From Halorubrum sp. DM2 (GTDB lineage Archaea > Halobacteriota > Halobacteria > Halobacteriales > Haloferacaceae), in contig NZ_LR594487.1 in assembly GCF_901686465.1 (NCBI RefSeq), forward strand, positions 592,894-656,893: a stretch of 64,000 bases of DNA, in the 5' to 3' direction. The translations under genes were made by a program, and so were the position numbers. The notes under the pieces were generated by a model. The model was not told the DNA's origin. It ran no database searches and was given only the letters and a program-made list of their open reading frames with translations. Within the stretch, counting starts at the first letter, position 1, and every line of letters starts with the position of its first letter. Positions 8,094-16,274 of this stretch are shown piece by piece.

Positions 8094-9449
8094 TCACTCC
8101 TCCTCTTCTAATATCTCGCCCGCCTCGCCGCGTTCCGCCTCGTCGGTGTCGGCGCGCCGCCGGACGTCGACCCGGTAGTCGGTGAGGATGTCGCGGCCTA
8201 AGAGGAGCGGGTACTCCATGTGGCCGCGGTCCTCGACGCTGGCGGTGACGGTGTGCTGGTTGCCGCCGACGCCGATGACCAGATCGACGACCGGGCGCGC
8301 CTTCCCGCCCTTCACGCTACCCGACTTGACGCGGGTCATGCTCTTGATCGGACCGGCACCGATCTCGGCGGCGAGCTGGGTGTCGATGCTGGTCCGGGTC
8401 GCGCCCGTGTCCGACTTCGCCATCGCCTGCGTGGAGCCGGAGGTGCCGGTGACGACGACCTCCTCGATGTAGCCGATGTCCGGCTGCTCGGAGGGCGACG
8501 CCTTCGGCTTCGGGGCACAGGAGGGCCGCGAGTCGTCGAGCGTCGCGGCGACGCGCTCGACCGCGTCGTCGTCCACCTCGCCGCCGACCGTCTCGATCGC
8601 GAGCTTCGCGATGTGCGGCGCGGGGCTGGTGCCGGTCGCCTCGAAGAGGCCCTTGAACCCGGCGGTGGGGTTCACTTCGAGGACGTACCAGCCGTCGTAC
8701 CCCTCGACGAGGTCGACGCCGGCGTAGTCGAGGTCCATCACCTCGGCGGCGTAGAGGGCGGTGTCGGCGGCCTCCTCGGGCATGTCGTCGGTGGCGTCCT
8801 CGACCGCGCCGCCGAGCGCGACGTTGGTCCGCCAGTCCCCCTCGGGCGCGTAGCGGTACATCGAGCCGACGATCTCGTCGCCGACGACGTACACCCGCAG
8901 GTCGCGGTGCTTCTCCGAGTCGCGCTCGATGAGCTTCTGGAGGAACGCCTGTCGGTTCCCGACCTTCGGGTTCACGCGCTCCGTGAGATCTACCTTCCAC
9001 GTCCCGCCACCGTGGGTCCCGATCGCGGTCTTGTACACGCCCACGTCGCCGAAGCGCTCCCGGCCCTCGTTGAGTCGGTCGTTCGACAGCGCGAGCAGCG
9101 CGTCGGGCACGCGGATGTTCCAGTCGGCGAGCGTCGCGGCGGTCGCGAACTTGTGGATCGACGCCAGCACCGCGTCCGGCTCGTTCAACATTGGCCGGAT
9201 GCGCTCGAAGGTCGTCGCGAGACCCAGCAGCTCCGCGGGCTGGTCGGTGTTCGACAGCAGCAGGCGGTTCGCGATCACGTCGACGTCGGGCTCGACCGAC
9301 ACGTCGCCGTCCTCGACGCTGATCGCCGCGTTCTCCTCGCGGAGCCACACCGGCTCGTGGCCGAGGTCCTCGACCGCGTTGCAGATCGCCTTCGTCTCCT
9401 TGCTGTTGTGTAACGACAGCACTCCCACTCGAACCGAGTCCGAACTCAT
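8094..9449 (-). CDS. RimK-type ATP-grasp ligase fused to retropepsin-like domain
   Basis: A 451-residue two-domain protein. Residues about 5-290 are an ATP-grasp amidoligase of the RimK group, with a pre-ATP-grasp part, the loop TAIGTHGGGTWKV (141-153) and the metal-binding LEVNPTAGF (257-265). After a Pro/Ser linker, residues about 328-430 resemble RimB-type ATP-dependent zinc protease/retropepsin proteins, with the aspartyl signature DTGA at 347-350 and a closing LLLGRDIL motif. In many bacteria these are separate adjacent genes. The gene diverges from an aspartoacylase-like gene, a known neighbour of RimK/RimB. The likely job is adding and trimming amino acids on a peptide or protein; the substrate is unknown. 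ATG at 9449 is followed at once by homology. Confidence 0.88.
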   Translation of the reverse strand: MSSDSVRVGVLSLHNSKETKAICNAVEDLGHEPVWLREENAAISVEDGDVSVEPDVDVIANRLLLSNTDQPAELLGLATTFERIRPMLNEPDAVLASIHKFATAATLADWNIRVPDALLALSNDRLNEGRERFGDVGVYKTAIGTHGGGTWKVDLTERVNPKVGNRQAFLQKLIERDSEKHRDLRVYVVGDEIVGSMYRYAPEGDWRTNVALGGAVEDATDDMPEEAADTALYAAEVMDLDYAGVDLVEGYDGWYVLEVNPTAGFKGLFEATGTSPAPHIAKLAIETVGGEVDDDAVERVAATLDDSRPSCAPKPKASPSEQPDIGYIEEVVVTGTSGSTQAMAKSDTGATRTSIDTQLAAEIGAGPIKSMTRVKSGSVKGGKARPVVDLVIGVGGNQHTVTASVEDRGHMEYPLLLGRDILTDYRVDVRRRADTDEAERGEAGEILEEEE

Positions 9450-9570
9450 ACGCGTCCCTGCGCGGGGAGTCCTCAAAGTTCGACCGATCGGTCCGTTCGA
9501 CGACCGGCGCGTTCGACGACCGGAACCGATCGGTTCCGGGCCCGAGAGGAGGCCCCGTCTCCGGGTCGCC

Positions 9571-9580
9571 ATATATATAC
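9571..9580 (+). promoter_or_regulatory. TATA box of aspartoacylase-like gene
   Basis: ATATATATAC centred about 29 nt before the ATG at 9604, in GC-rich surroundings; implies a leaderless or nearly leaderless transcript. Confidence 0.65.
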
Positions 9581-9603
9581 CCGCCGCCGTGTTCCGCTCC
9601 GGC

Positions 9604-10665
9604 ATGAGCGACGACCGGGCGTTCACGTACAACGGCGGGGCGGTGCCGCCCGGCGAGACCCAGAACATCCGCTACGGCATCAGCGAGACGTACCTCGGCG
9701 ACCCGGTGCGGATCCCGGTCACCATCGTCAACGGCGAGCGCGACGGCCCGACCGCGTTCCTCACCGCGGCCGCCCACGGCGACGAACTCAACGGAATCGA
9801 GGTCGTCCGCGAGGTCGCCCACGAGTGGGACCTCTCGAAGCTGGCCGGGACCCTGGTCTGTCTCCCTGTCCTCAACGTCCCCGGCTTCCTCGCGCAACAG
9901 CGCTATCTCCCCGTCTACGACCGCGACCTCAACCGGTCGTTCCCCGGGAAACCGGGATCGACGAGCTCGAAGCGCATGGCCCACCGGATCTACGAGAACT
10001 TCATCGCGCCGTGCGACTTCGGACTCGACTTCCACACCTCCACCCGCGGGCGGACGAACATGCTCCACGTCCGCGCGGACATGACCGACGAGGCGGTCCA
10101 CCGGCTCGCGCTGGCGTTCGGCTCGAAGGTGGTGATCGACAGCGACGGGCCGAGCGGCACCCTCCGCGGCGAGGCGACCGACGACGGGATCCCCACCATC
10201 ACGATCGAGATGGGCGAGGCCCACCGGTTCCAGCGCCCGCTGATCGACGACGCCCTCGCCGGCGTCCGCTCCGTCTTCGCGGAGTACGGCCTGCTTGAGA
10301 CGGACACCGTCCGGTGGCCCGGCTGGCGGACGATCGTCGCCGGCGCGGGCGAGAAGACGTGGCTGCGCGCCGACTCCGGCGGCATCGTCGACACCCACTT
10401 CGAGAGCGGCTCGCTCGTCCGCGAGGGCGACCGGATCGCGACGATCACTAACCCGTTCAAGGAGGACGCCGTCGCGGTCGAGGCCCCCTTCACCGGCCTC
10501 CTGATCGGCCTGCTGGAGAACCCGGTCGTCTACCCGGGCAACCCCCTGTGTCACCTCGTGGAAATCGGCGAGTCGACCCGCCGGGCGATCGAGGCCGGCG
10601 ACGCGCCGACACCCGTCGGTCAGCCGGAACCCGCCGGCCAGCCGGAGCCGACCGCCACCGAGTAG
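9604..10665 (+). CDS. Succinylglutamate desuccinylase/aspartoacylase-family protein
   Basis: A 353-residue zinc-dependent deacylase of the AstE/AspA superfamily. Zinc ligands are in AAAHGDELNG (His and Glu, about residues 59-62) and the His of LDFHTSTRGR (about residue 144); the catalytic Glu is probably in TITIEMGEAHRF. The C-terminal 90 residues (SGGIVDTHFESGSLVREGDRIA, AVEAPFTGLLIGLL) form the barrel-like lid common in this group. The last 25 residues are a Pro/Gln/Glu repeat (GQPEPAGQPEP). Divergent placement from the RimK-retropepsin fusion suggests a shared pathway in peptide modification or its reversal. True substrate unknown. Confidence 0.88.
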   Translation: MSDDRAFTYNGGAVPPGETQNIRYGISETYLGDPVRIPVTIVNGERDGPTAFLTAAAHGDELNGIEVVREVAHEWDLSKLAGTLVCLPVLNVPGFLAQQRYLPVYDRDLNRSFPGKPGSTSSKRMAHRIYENFIAPCDFGLDFHTSTRGRTNMLHVRADMTDEAVHRLALAFGSKVVIDSDGPSGTLRGEATDDGIPTITIEMGEAHRFQRPLIDDALAGVRSVFAEYGLLETDTVRWPGWRTIVAGAGEKTWLRADSGGIVDTHFESGSLVREGDRIATITNPFKEDAVAVEAPFTGLLIGLLENPVVYPGNPLCHLVEIGESTRRAIEAGDAPTPVGQPEPAGQPEPTATE

Positions 10666-10711
10666 GCGGCGCTGGCCTGGGCGGTCGCCGTCGCAGCGAT
10701 CTCCGATTCCG

Positions 10712-11230
10712 TCAGTCCTCGCCGAGTCGCCCTCGGAGTCCGAGTGCGACGCCGGCGAGGACAGCGAGGAAGCCGCCGAGGAACGCGACCGGCTGGAGCA
10801 GGGCCCGCTGGGCGACCACGCCCCCGGGTTCGCGCTCGACGGTCCGGGTCCAGAACTCGTACCGCTCGCCCTCGTGCTCGACGATCAACAGCCCGTCGCC
10901 GGGCGTCGGCTCGACCGGGTACGACAGCGAGTTGACGCGCTCGTCCGGGTCCTCGACGCCGAACCCGCCCTCGGGCGAGCCGCGGGCGCGGTCGAAGGCC
11001 GCCCGAGCGTCGGGCGAGAGGTCGGCATAGGCGACGACCGCGTCGGAGTCGTTGCCGGCGTCCGGATCGATCGGCGACTCGGGACCGACCGGAGAGCCCT
11101 CGCCCGCCGGCTGGACGGTGTGGGTGTACGCGGGGTCCGGCTCGCCGACCGCGACCGGGAGATACAGCGGGTTCGCCATCAGGCAGACGCCGAGCGCGAG
11201 GAGGCCGACGACGGCGAGCGGGGTGCGCAT
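10712..11230 (-). CDS. Haloarchaeal membrane-anchored hypothetical protein
   Basis: A 172-residue protein with an N-terminal signal-anchor (LAVVGLLALGVCLMANPLYL, about residues 5-24) and a C-terminal transmembrane helix (LLQPVAFLGGFLAVLAGVALGLRGR). Between them lies an acidic, probably extracytoplasmic domain with FDRARGSPEGGFGVEDPDE, YPVEPTPG and YEFWTRTVE segments. This two-anchor layout recurs in haloarchaeal proteins of unknown role. No catalytic motif was seen. It converges with the aspartoacylase-like gene, and its 5' side faces an AT-rich island. Confidence 0.75.
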   Translation of the reverse strand: MRTPLAVVGLLALGVCLMANPLYLPVAVGEPDPAYTHTVQPAGEGSPVGPESPIDPDAGNDSDAVVAYADLSPDARAAFDRARGSPEGGFGVEDPDERVNSLSYPVEPTPGDGLLIVEHEGERYEFWTRTVEREPGGVVAQRALLQPVAFLGGFLAVLAGVALGLRGRLGED

Positions 11231-11416
11231 GTCGCTTTCGGGTTCGACGGGCCGGGAGTTGAGCCTTTCCGACTCGGCGGGCCGGTCGAAGGCCGACCGG
11301 GCGGTGGCGAGATCATATCATCTTATAATATGGTGATATTTATTATACGGGGCGTGAAAATACAGTCCACAGAAGTTCTATCTCAGCATACCTCGACTAC
11401 TCATTGAAAAAGAAAT

Positions 11417-11593
11417 ATGAACAGCGTCTCATATGGTATACTTCGGTATGCCGCATTACTTGTAGCAATTTGGACTATCTTCTTCGTTGTTTTATATATG
11501 ACCGGCCGACGATCGCTGCTGTACGTGACAGTAAACGCAGTAATATCACACAATGCCTTGTACTACATCTATGATATTCGGAATCGGGAGTGA
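11417..11593 (+). CDS. Small low-GC two-helix membrane protein
   Basis: ATG at 11417 opens a 58-codon frame (MNSVSYGILRYAALLVAIW... ending YDIRNRE, stop at 11591). Two hydrophobic stretches, about residues 11-28 and 35-50, flank TGRRS. Codons are markedly AT-rich (TTA, GTA, ATA, TAT), unlike every neighbour, and the whole 11310-11700 stretch is AT-rich, suggesting foreign or mobile origin. Topology and sequence resemble the many tiny membrane ORFs in haloarchaeal AT-rich islands, but no family is recognised. The rest of the 11231-11832 gap has no convincing gene. Confidence 0.5.
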   Translation: MNSVSYGILRYAALLVAIWTIFFVVLYMTGRRSLLYVTVNAVISHNALYYIYDIRNRE

Positions 11594-11832
11594 AACTGAC
11601 AGCAAGTTACTATTTGGTCGCAGGGGGTTTTTATCCGGACTGTACGCTAAAAGCTGGTCGGTACTCAGAGCTGTTTGAACTCTTCTGAGTTACTCAGGCG
11701 ATACACCGGCGATATCGCCCACTTTAGATAGCGTGGTCGAACTGACGAGCCCGACTGACAAGCCCTGTCTAGAGTCAATTTGGCTCCAGTAGAATCGCCA
11801 GTCGCTGAGAGATTGTCGAAGTCGCGTTGTGC

Positions 11833-12006
11833 CTACAGCCCGTCGCTGTTGCCGACGAGTCCGCCGATAGTCGCCCCGAGGGCTCCGCCGACCGCCGCGC
11901 CGAACACACCGAAGAACAACCCTCCGACGAGCGAGGAGAACACCAGCGGAAAGAGGATGTCGACGGCGCTCGGTCTCGAACACCGTTCCGGCTCCGATTC
12001 GGTCAC
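11833..12006 (-). CDS. Small glycine-zipper membrane protein
   Basis: A GTG at 12006 opens 57 codons ending SDGL-stop at 11833. After a short acidic head (TESEPERCSRPSAVD) comes one long hydrophobic, glycine-rich stretch, LFPLVFSSLVGGLFFGVFG and then AAVGGALGATIGGLVG, with GxxxG spacing typical of glycine-zipper helices. Third-position GC is high in this frame, unlike the overlapping minus-strand frame of 153 codons, which I take as a shadow. The start codon is a guess. Role unknown; it lies between the AT-rich island and repeat copy 2. Confidence 0.5.
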   Translation of the reverse strand: MTESEPERCSRPSAVDILFPLVFSSLVGGLFFGVFGAAVGGALGATIGGLVGNSDGL

Positions 12007-12117
12007 GCGGATCCGTGCTGACGCCTCCGAGTAAGGTGTTTCGGCCGATCGAGATCGGACCCGTCGGGGAGCGCAAAGATACGATAGTGCTTCTGGTTAT
12101 TCCCGAGTGATCGACAC

Positions 12118-12366
12118 GACCACCGAAGCCCCAGCCGGGAGGATGGCGCACGCTCGCTGCGCTCCTCAGTCGCTCGTTTCACTCGCTCCTTGCGGTGCTT
12201 ACGTCGCCTGCGCCATCCTCCCGGCTGCCCCTTCGATTCCCACCCCGCACAGCACTTCACGCCTCCCCAGCCTCGTCGCCGGTCCTCCGCTTCGCTTCGG
12301 ACCGCCGACTCCCTCGCGCGTGCTGCTCGGCCGCGAGGCGGCCTCGCAGGCACGCGCCACCGCATC
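12118..12366 (-). repeat. Structured dispersed repeat, copy 2
   Basis: Reverse-oriented copy in the gap before the pirin gene. Read on the minus strand: P1 contains CGAG at 12343-12346, hairpin arms GCCGC/GCGGC (12338-12342 and 12330-12334) and CGAG at 12326-12329. P2 has arms GTCGGCGGTCC and GGACCGGCGAC (about 12310 down to 12276), with one mismatch. P3 pairs AGCCGGGAGGATGGCGCA with TGCGCCATCCTCCCGGCT (about 12227-12210 with 12150-12133). The P3 arms differ from copies 1 and 3 (AGCCGCGAGGAC) yet stay complementary, which is the best evidence that structure is conserved. The element ends at GGCTTCGGTGGT, as copy 3 does. Confidence 0.75.
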
Positions 12367-12387
12367 GCTTACCGACAGCCGACTCAA

Positions 12388-13188
12388 CTACCGCCCGATC
12401 GTGCCCTGCCGCGTCACGGGCGCGTCGGGGTCGATCAGGAACGCCACGACGGTCGCCCCCTCCTCGCCCGCGGTCACGGTCGGCGGGTCGCCGCCGCCGG
12501 TCCAGACGACGCTCTCCGTCTCGTCGAGCGTGACGCCGTCGGTCGGCTCGTCTCCCCCGGTTGCGGGGTCGCCGCCGACGCCGACTGACCCCTCGAAGAC
12601 GTACACGTAGGCGTCCCTCCCCTCGATCTCGGGCAGCGTCGCACCCGCGTCCGCGTCGAGGCGGACGTCGAAGCAGTCGACCGCGTTGCGCACGGTAAAC
12701 GGGTGGTCGGAGCCCGCGGGCGCGAACACCCGCCGCCACTCGTTCGGCTCGGGGTCGGGCAGCGGGCCGTGCTGGATGCCGGGCTCTAAGCCGAGCTCCT
12801 GCGGCCGGACGAATATCTGGAGCATGCGGAGCGGCGGGTCGTCGGCGAGCGTCTCCTCGGCGTGCCAGAAGCCGGAGCCGGCGTTCATCACGAGGAGGTG
12901 TTCCGAGTCGGTGACGAGTTCGTTCCCCTCGCGGTCGTCGTGGCGCATCACGCCCGCGGGCACCCACGAGACGATCTCCTCGTCGCGGTGCTGGTGCATC
13001 CGGATCAGCGTGCCCGGGTCCATGAACGACTCGACGACCGTCGAGAGCGGCCCGTAGCCGTGGTCGTCGTGGTCCGGGAGGTTCCGGCCGGGAAAGTTGA
13101 ATCGGGTGCGGAACTTCCCCTGATTCTGAAAGACTTCGGAGCGGGGGGCCGGAAAGAGGTCGCGGTCGGCGGCGGTAGTGGATTCCAT
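12388..13188 (-). CDS. Pirin-family cupin protein
   Basis: A 266-residue bicupin of the pirin family. The N-terminal cupin shows HDDHGYGPLSTVVESFMDPGTLIRMHQHRDEEIVSWV, which carries the iron-ligand cluster (HxH...E plus a later His), followed by LLVMNAGSGFWHAEE. The C-terminal cupin is degenerate (YVYVFEGSVGVGG). Some pirins are quercetin dioxygenases and others redox sensors; sequence does not decide. I chose the ATG at 13188; the frame extends two codons to a TTG. A TATA-like GATTTTACC lies about 28 nt upstream of the ATG. Confidence 0.9.
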   Translation of the reverse strand: MESTTAADRDLFPAPRSEVFQNQGKFRTRFNFPGRNLPDHDDHGYGPLSTVVESFMDPGTLIRMHQHRDEEIVSWVPAGVMRHDDREGNELVTDSEHLLVMNAGSGFWHAEETLADDPPLRMLQIFVRPQELGLEPGIQHGPLPDPEPNEWRRVFAPAGSDHPFTVRNAVDCFDVRLDADAGATLPEIEGRDAYVYVFEGSVGVGGDPATGGDEPTDGVTLDETESVVWTGGGDPPTVTAGEEGATVVAFLIDPDAPVTRQGTIGR

Positions 13189-13334
13189 TACCAACTGGTA
13201 AAATCCGACCGGGCAAAAGTCGTCCGGTGGCGCTGAGCGCCGGGGGCCGGCGGCGGGCCGCGTGTGCCGGCGAGCCGCGTTCGCGCCGCGAGCGGCGACG
13301 GCCTCTTTTCCCCGGAGCCCCGCGTTCCGGTACC

Positions 13335-13964
13335 GTGACGACCGTTCTCTCGGACCGCGACCGGCGGAAGCGCGACGACCGCCCGGACGGAACGTTCTAC
13401 GACGAGCCGCGGTTCGTCACCCACGCCGACGACGCCTTCTTAGAGCGGCTGACGGCGCTGTACGCCTCCGTGACCGACCCCGGCGACCGCGTCCTCGACG
13501 CGATGAGCAGTTGGGTCTCACACCTCCCGGCGGTCGAGTACGACCGGGTCGTCGGGCACGGCCTCAACGAGGCGGAGCTGGCGGCGAACGACCGGCTCGA
13601 CGAGTTCGTCGTCAGCGACCTCAACGCAGACCAGTCGCTCCCGTTCGCCGACGACGCCTTCGACGTCGTCTGCTGTGCGCTGTCGGTCCAGTATCTCCAA
13701 TATCCCGGGCCGACGTTCGCGGAGTTCGCCCGCGTCCTCGCGCCCGGCGGAACGGTCGTCGTGTCCTTCTCGAACCGGGTGTTCCCGACGAAGGCGGTCC
13801 GCGCGTGGCGGGCCGCGTCGATGCCCGAGCGGGCCGACCTCGTCGAGCGCTACCTCGACGCCGGCGGCTTCGCCGTCTCGGAACGGATCGCCGAGCGCCC
13901 GGGCGAGGACCCCTTCTACGCCGTGGTGGGGTCGCTCCCGCGACGCGCCGGAGCCGGCCCGTGA
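13335..13964 (+). CDS. SAM-dependent methyltransferase, class I
   Basis: A 209-residue predicted methyltransferase with a Methyltransf_11-like core. DRVLDAMSSWVSHLP is a modified motif I lacking the usual Gly-x-Gly, FADDAFDVVCCALSVQYL is motif IV and RVLAPGGTVVVSFSNR is motif VI. The atypical motif I resembles a haloarchaeal/plant subgroup of small uncharacterised methyltransferases. The GTG at 13335 is supported by a TATA-like CTCTTTTC about 28 nt upstream; earlier in-frame codons encode an arginine-rich stretch. Its stop overlaps the next gene (GTGA). Substrate unknown. Confidence 0.8.
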   Translation: MTTVLSDRDRRKRDDRPDGTFYDEPRFVTHADDAFLERLTALYASVTDPGDRVLDAMSSWVSHLPAVEYDRVVGHGLNEAELAANDRLDEFVVSDLNADQSLPFADDAFDVVCCALSVQYLQYPGPTFAEFARVLAPGGTVVVSFSNRVFPTKAVRAWRAASMPERADLVERYLDAGGFAVSERIAERPGEDPFYAVVGSLPRRAGAGP

Positions 13965-14374
13965 CGCCGCGCCGGGTCGCGGTCGCCCTCTTCGACCTCG
14001 CGCTCGTCGCGTTCCTCGGTGCGGCGGCGCGGCTCGCGCACGTCTTCTGGTACCGCACGTTCGAGTCGAGCGTCGCCGTCGACCTCGCCGGCTCGGTCGC
14101 CGTCGGAGTCGTGTTCGCGGCCGGACACCTCCTCGTCGCCTCCGGCGACCGCGTCGTCACTCCGGCGGGGCGAGACGCCGACACATTGGTCGTGCGCCCC
14201 CGATCGATCGCCGTCGCGGTCGCGGCCGGGTTCCTGCTCCACGCCTCGCAGGCACCCGCGTTTACACCGTTCGGACTCACTCCGACGGGGGTCAACCGCG
14301 TACTCGCAATCGGCGGCGTCGCGGTCGGCCTCTGGTCGCTCGCCGTCCGTCGCGCGACGCGCTCGGGGTCCTGA
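13961..14374 (+). CDS. Small integral membrane protein
   Basis: A 137-residue protein with four predicted transmembrane helices: VALFDLALVAFLGAAARLAHV, LAGSVAVGVVFAAGHLLVA, SIAVAVAAGFLLHASQ and NRVLAIGGVAVGLWSLAV. Its GTG start overlaps the methyltransferase stop by 4 bp, so the two are translationally coupled and may work together, for example in modifying a lipid or membrane molecule; that is inference only. No known domain is recognised. Confidence 0.7.
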   Translation: MTPRRVAVALFDLALVAFLGAAARLAHVFWYRTFESSVAVDLAGSVAVGVVFAAGHLLVASGDRVVTPAGRDADTLVVRPRSIAVAVAAGFLLHASQAPAFTPFGLTPTGVNRVLAIGGVAVGLWSLAVRRATRSGS

Positions 14375-14445
14375 CGGGGGGAAGGGAGGGAAGTGAAACG
14401 AAGGGGAGAAGAGAACGCGGGGGCGCGACCCGCAAGGCGTCCCGA

Positions 14446-15870
14446 TCAGTCCGCGGCCGCCGGCTCGGTCGATCGTAACCCGGACCCGCTCGGCGGGCGG
14501 AGGACGAACACCGCCAGCCCCGCGGCGACCGCGAGTCCGCCGCCGAGGACGAACGTGGGGGTCCACCCCAGCGTCGCGACGAGGTAGCCGGCGACGGCCC
14601 CGGAGAACACGCCGCCGCCGACCTTCGCGGTGTACAGCACGGCGTAGTTGCCGGAGGAGTTGGCCGCGCCGTAGTAGTCGGTGAGCAGCGACGGGAAGTA
14701 GACGAAAAGCGGCGACGAGAAGAACATCGCGCCGAGAACGAACGCGACGAAGACAAAGCCGTTGCCCGTCTGACCGGCCCCCACCAGCGCGACCCGGAAG
14801 AGCCCGGCGAGGATGAACGACCCGGCCATCACGCGTTTCCGGTCGAACCGGTCGATCGCCTCGCCGAGGATCAGCCGCGAGACCCCCGCAGCGACCGGCA
14901 GGAGCGTCGCGGAGAGCGTCGCGACGAGCGCCGCCAGCCCGAAGTTCTCCGCGAACCGGACCACGTTCGCGATGACGAGGAGGTCGGCGCTCGCCATCGC
15001 GATGAACATCGCGTACAGCAGCCAGAACTGCCACGTCGAGAGCATCTCGCGGGAGGTGTAGTTGCGGCCGCGGATCGAGGGAGCGAGACCGTCGCCCCCG
15101 TTTCTCCCGGCGTCCTTGCCGCCCTCGGCGTTCTCGCCCCCTTCGCCCTCTTCGCCGTCCCCGTGGCGGTCCAGCCAGTCCTTCGGCGGGTCCCGGAGGA
15201 GGAACGAGCCGACGAGGGTCACGACGAGGATTCCGATCCCGATGTTGCGGAGCACGTCGCTGTACGCCGCCACGGTCGCGTTCGCGCGGACGTACGGGAC
15301 GACGAGGGCGCTCCCGGCGGCGAACGCCATCGTCCCGACGCCGGTCGTCAGCCCCGTCCGGTCCGGGAACCACTTGACCGCCGTGTTGACCGCGACGGTG
15401 TAGACGATGCCGACGCCGATCGCGCCGAGCGAGTACAGCAGGTACAGCTGCCAGAGGCTCGTCGCGTACGCCAGCCCGACGTATCCGCCGCCGGCCAGGA
15501 GCGCGGCGAGGAACGTGATCGCGCCCGGGCCGCGGCTGTCGCGCCACTTGCCGGCGGGGAACTGCGAGAGCGACTGGAACACGACGTAGAAGGAGAACAC
15601 CGCGCCCAGCGCCGGCAGCGCGATGTCGAGGCTGTTCGAGAGCGGCTGTTCGATCGACGACCAGACGTACTGGTACGGGCTCACCGCGGCCATCATCCCG
15701 GCCGCGGCGGCGATCTGCCACCACCGCGAGAAGCCGAGGATGTCGGCGGCACGTCCCGCGTAGTCGACGCCGTCGCGCGACGCCGAGGCGTCGGGGTCGG
15801 ACTCCGGATCCGCGGCCGATCCGTCGGGTTCCGACTCCGGATCCCCGCTCGATTCCCCGGGTTCACTCAT
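14446..15870 (-). CDS. MFS transporter, OFA (oxalate/formate-like) family
   Basis: A 474-residue 12-helix major facilitator. The OFA signature region is visible in GIGVGIVYTVAVNTAVKWFPDRTGLTTGVGTMAFAAGSAL. The cytoplasmic loop between helices 6 and 7 is long and acidic with a Gly/Glu run. The first 35 residues are low-complexity (Ser/Asp/Glu/Pro) and cytoplasmic. OFA transporters carry small carboxylates such as oxalate, formate or lactate; the lactate-permease operon upstream on the same strand makes a monocarboxylate plausible. The ATG at 15870 overlaps a 17-codon upstream ORF (15863-15916). A TATA-like TTTTAATC is at about 15976-15983. Confidence 0.88.
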   Translation of the reverse strand: MSEPGESSGDPESEPDGSAADPESDPDASASRDGVDYAGRAADILGFSRWWQIAAAAGMMAAVSPYQYVWSSIEQPLSNSLDIALPALGAVFSFYVVFQSLSQFPAGKWRDSRGPGAITFLAALLAGGGYVGLAYATSLWQLYLLYSLGAIGVGIVYTVAVNTAVKWFPDRTGLTTGVGTMAFAAGSALVVPYVRANATVAAYSDVLRNIGIGILVVTLVGSFLLRDPPKDWLDRHGDGEEGEGGENAEGGKDAGRNGGDGLAPSIRGRNYTSREMLSTWQFWLLYAMFIAMASADLLVIANVVRFAENFGLAALVATLSATLLPVAAGVSRLILGEAIDRFDRKRVMAGSFILAGLFRVALVGAGQTGNGFVFVAFVLGAMFFSSPLFVYFPSLLTDYYGAANSSGNYAVLYTAKVGGGVFSGAVAGYLVATLGWTPTFVLGGGLAVAAGLAVFVLRPPSGSGLRSTEPAAAD

Positions 15871-15916
15871 CGTCGTCGGTCCCGTCTGTCGCGTCCGTGG
15901 TGTTGATCCGTGTCAT
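15863..15916 (-). CDS. Upstream 17-codon ORF overlapping OFA gene
   Basis: ATG at 15916 opens MTRINTTDATDGTDDDE and stops eight bases inside the OFA transporter gene, in a different frame. The peptide is acidic, as haloarchaeal proteins are, and lies about 40 nt after the expected transcript start. It could couple translation of the transporter or be a true microprotein. Evidence is only position and composition. Confidence 0.35.
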   Translation of the reverse strand: MTRINTTDATDGTDDDE

Positions 15917-16090
15917 GGCGTCTGGGTCCGTCGTCGGTCGTCGCAGCGGCTCGTCCGATACTCATCGCACTCACCGATTAAAACGCGTCGTTGCGGTCGT
16001 TCTTGCTCCCGGTCGTCGAAGGCTGCCGGAGCGGTCGTCGGAGGTCGTCGGAGTCTGCCCGAGCGGGTCCCGCGGAGGGACCGCCCCGAC

Positions 16091-16273
16091 TCAGATCGCG
16101 TCCGGATCCGCGGCCGCAAACCGCATCGCCGGCGGGACGAGACCGCCGACGAACAGCATCGCGAGACCGACGCCCCACGCGATCGCGATCCCCGCCGAGG
16201 CACCGTAGCTGATGGCCGGCAGCGACAGCGCCATGAGCACGAACGCGAGCGTGTACCGACTCAGAACGTCCAT
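16091..16273 (-). CDS. Two-helix membrane protein, partner of lactate permease
   Basis: A 60-residue protein with two transmembrane helices (RYTLAFVLMALSLPAISYGAS and GIAIAWGVGLAMLFVGGLVPP) and a short acidic tail. Its ATG lies one base past the stop of the lactate permease, so they form one operon and are probably made in step. Small two-helix subunits next to transporters often stabilise or regulate them; no direct family evidence exists here. Third-position GC and the haloarchaeal-type acidic end support a real gene. Confidence 0.65.
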   Translation of the reverse strand: MDVLSRYTLAFVLMALSLPAISYGASAGIAIAWGVGLAMLFVGGLVPPAMRFAAADPDAI

Positions 16274-16274
16274 C

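Noticed and set aside
11690-12151. Minus-strand frame of 153 codons.
   Set aside because: Composition is arginine-rich and it overlaps the more plausible glycine-zipper ORF at 11833-12006 and the end of repeat copy 2.
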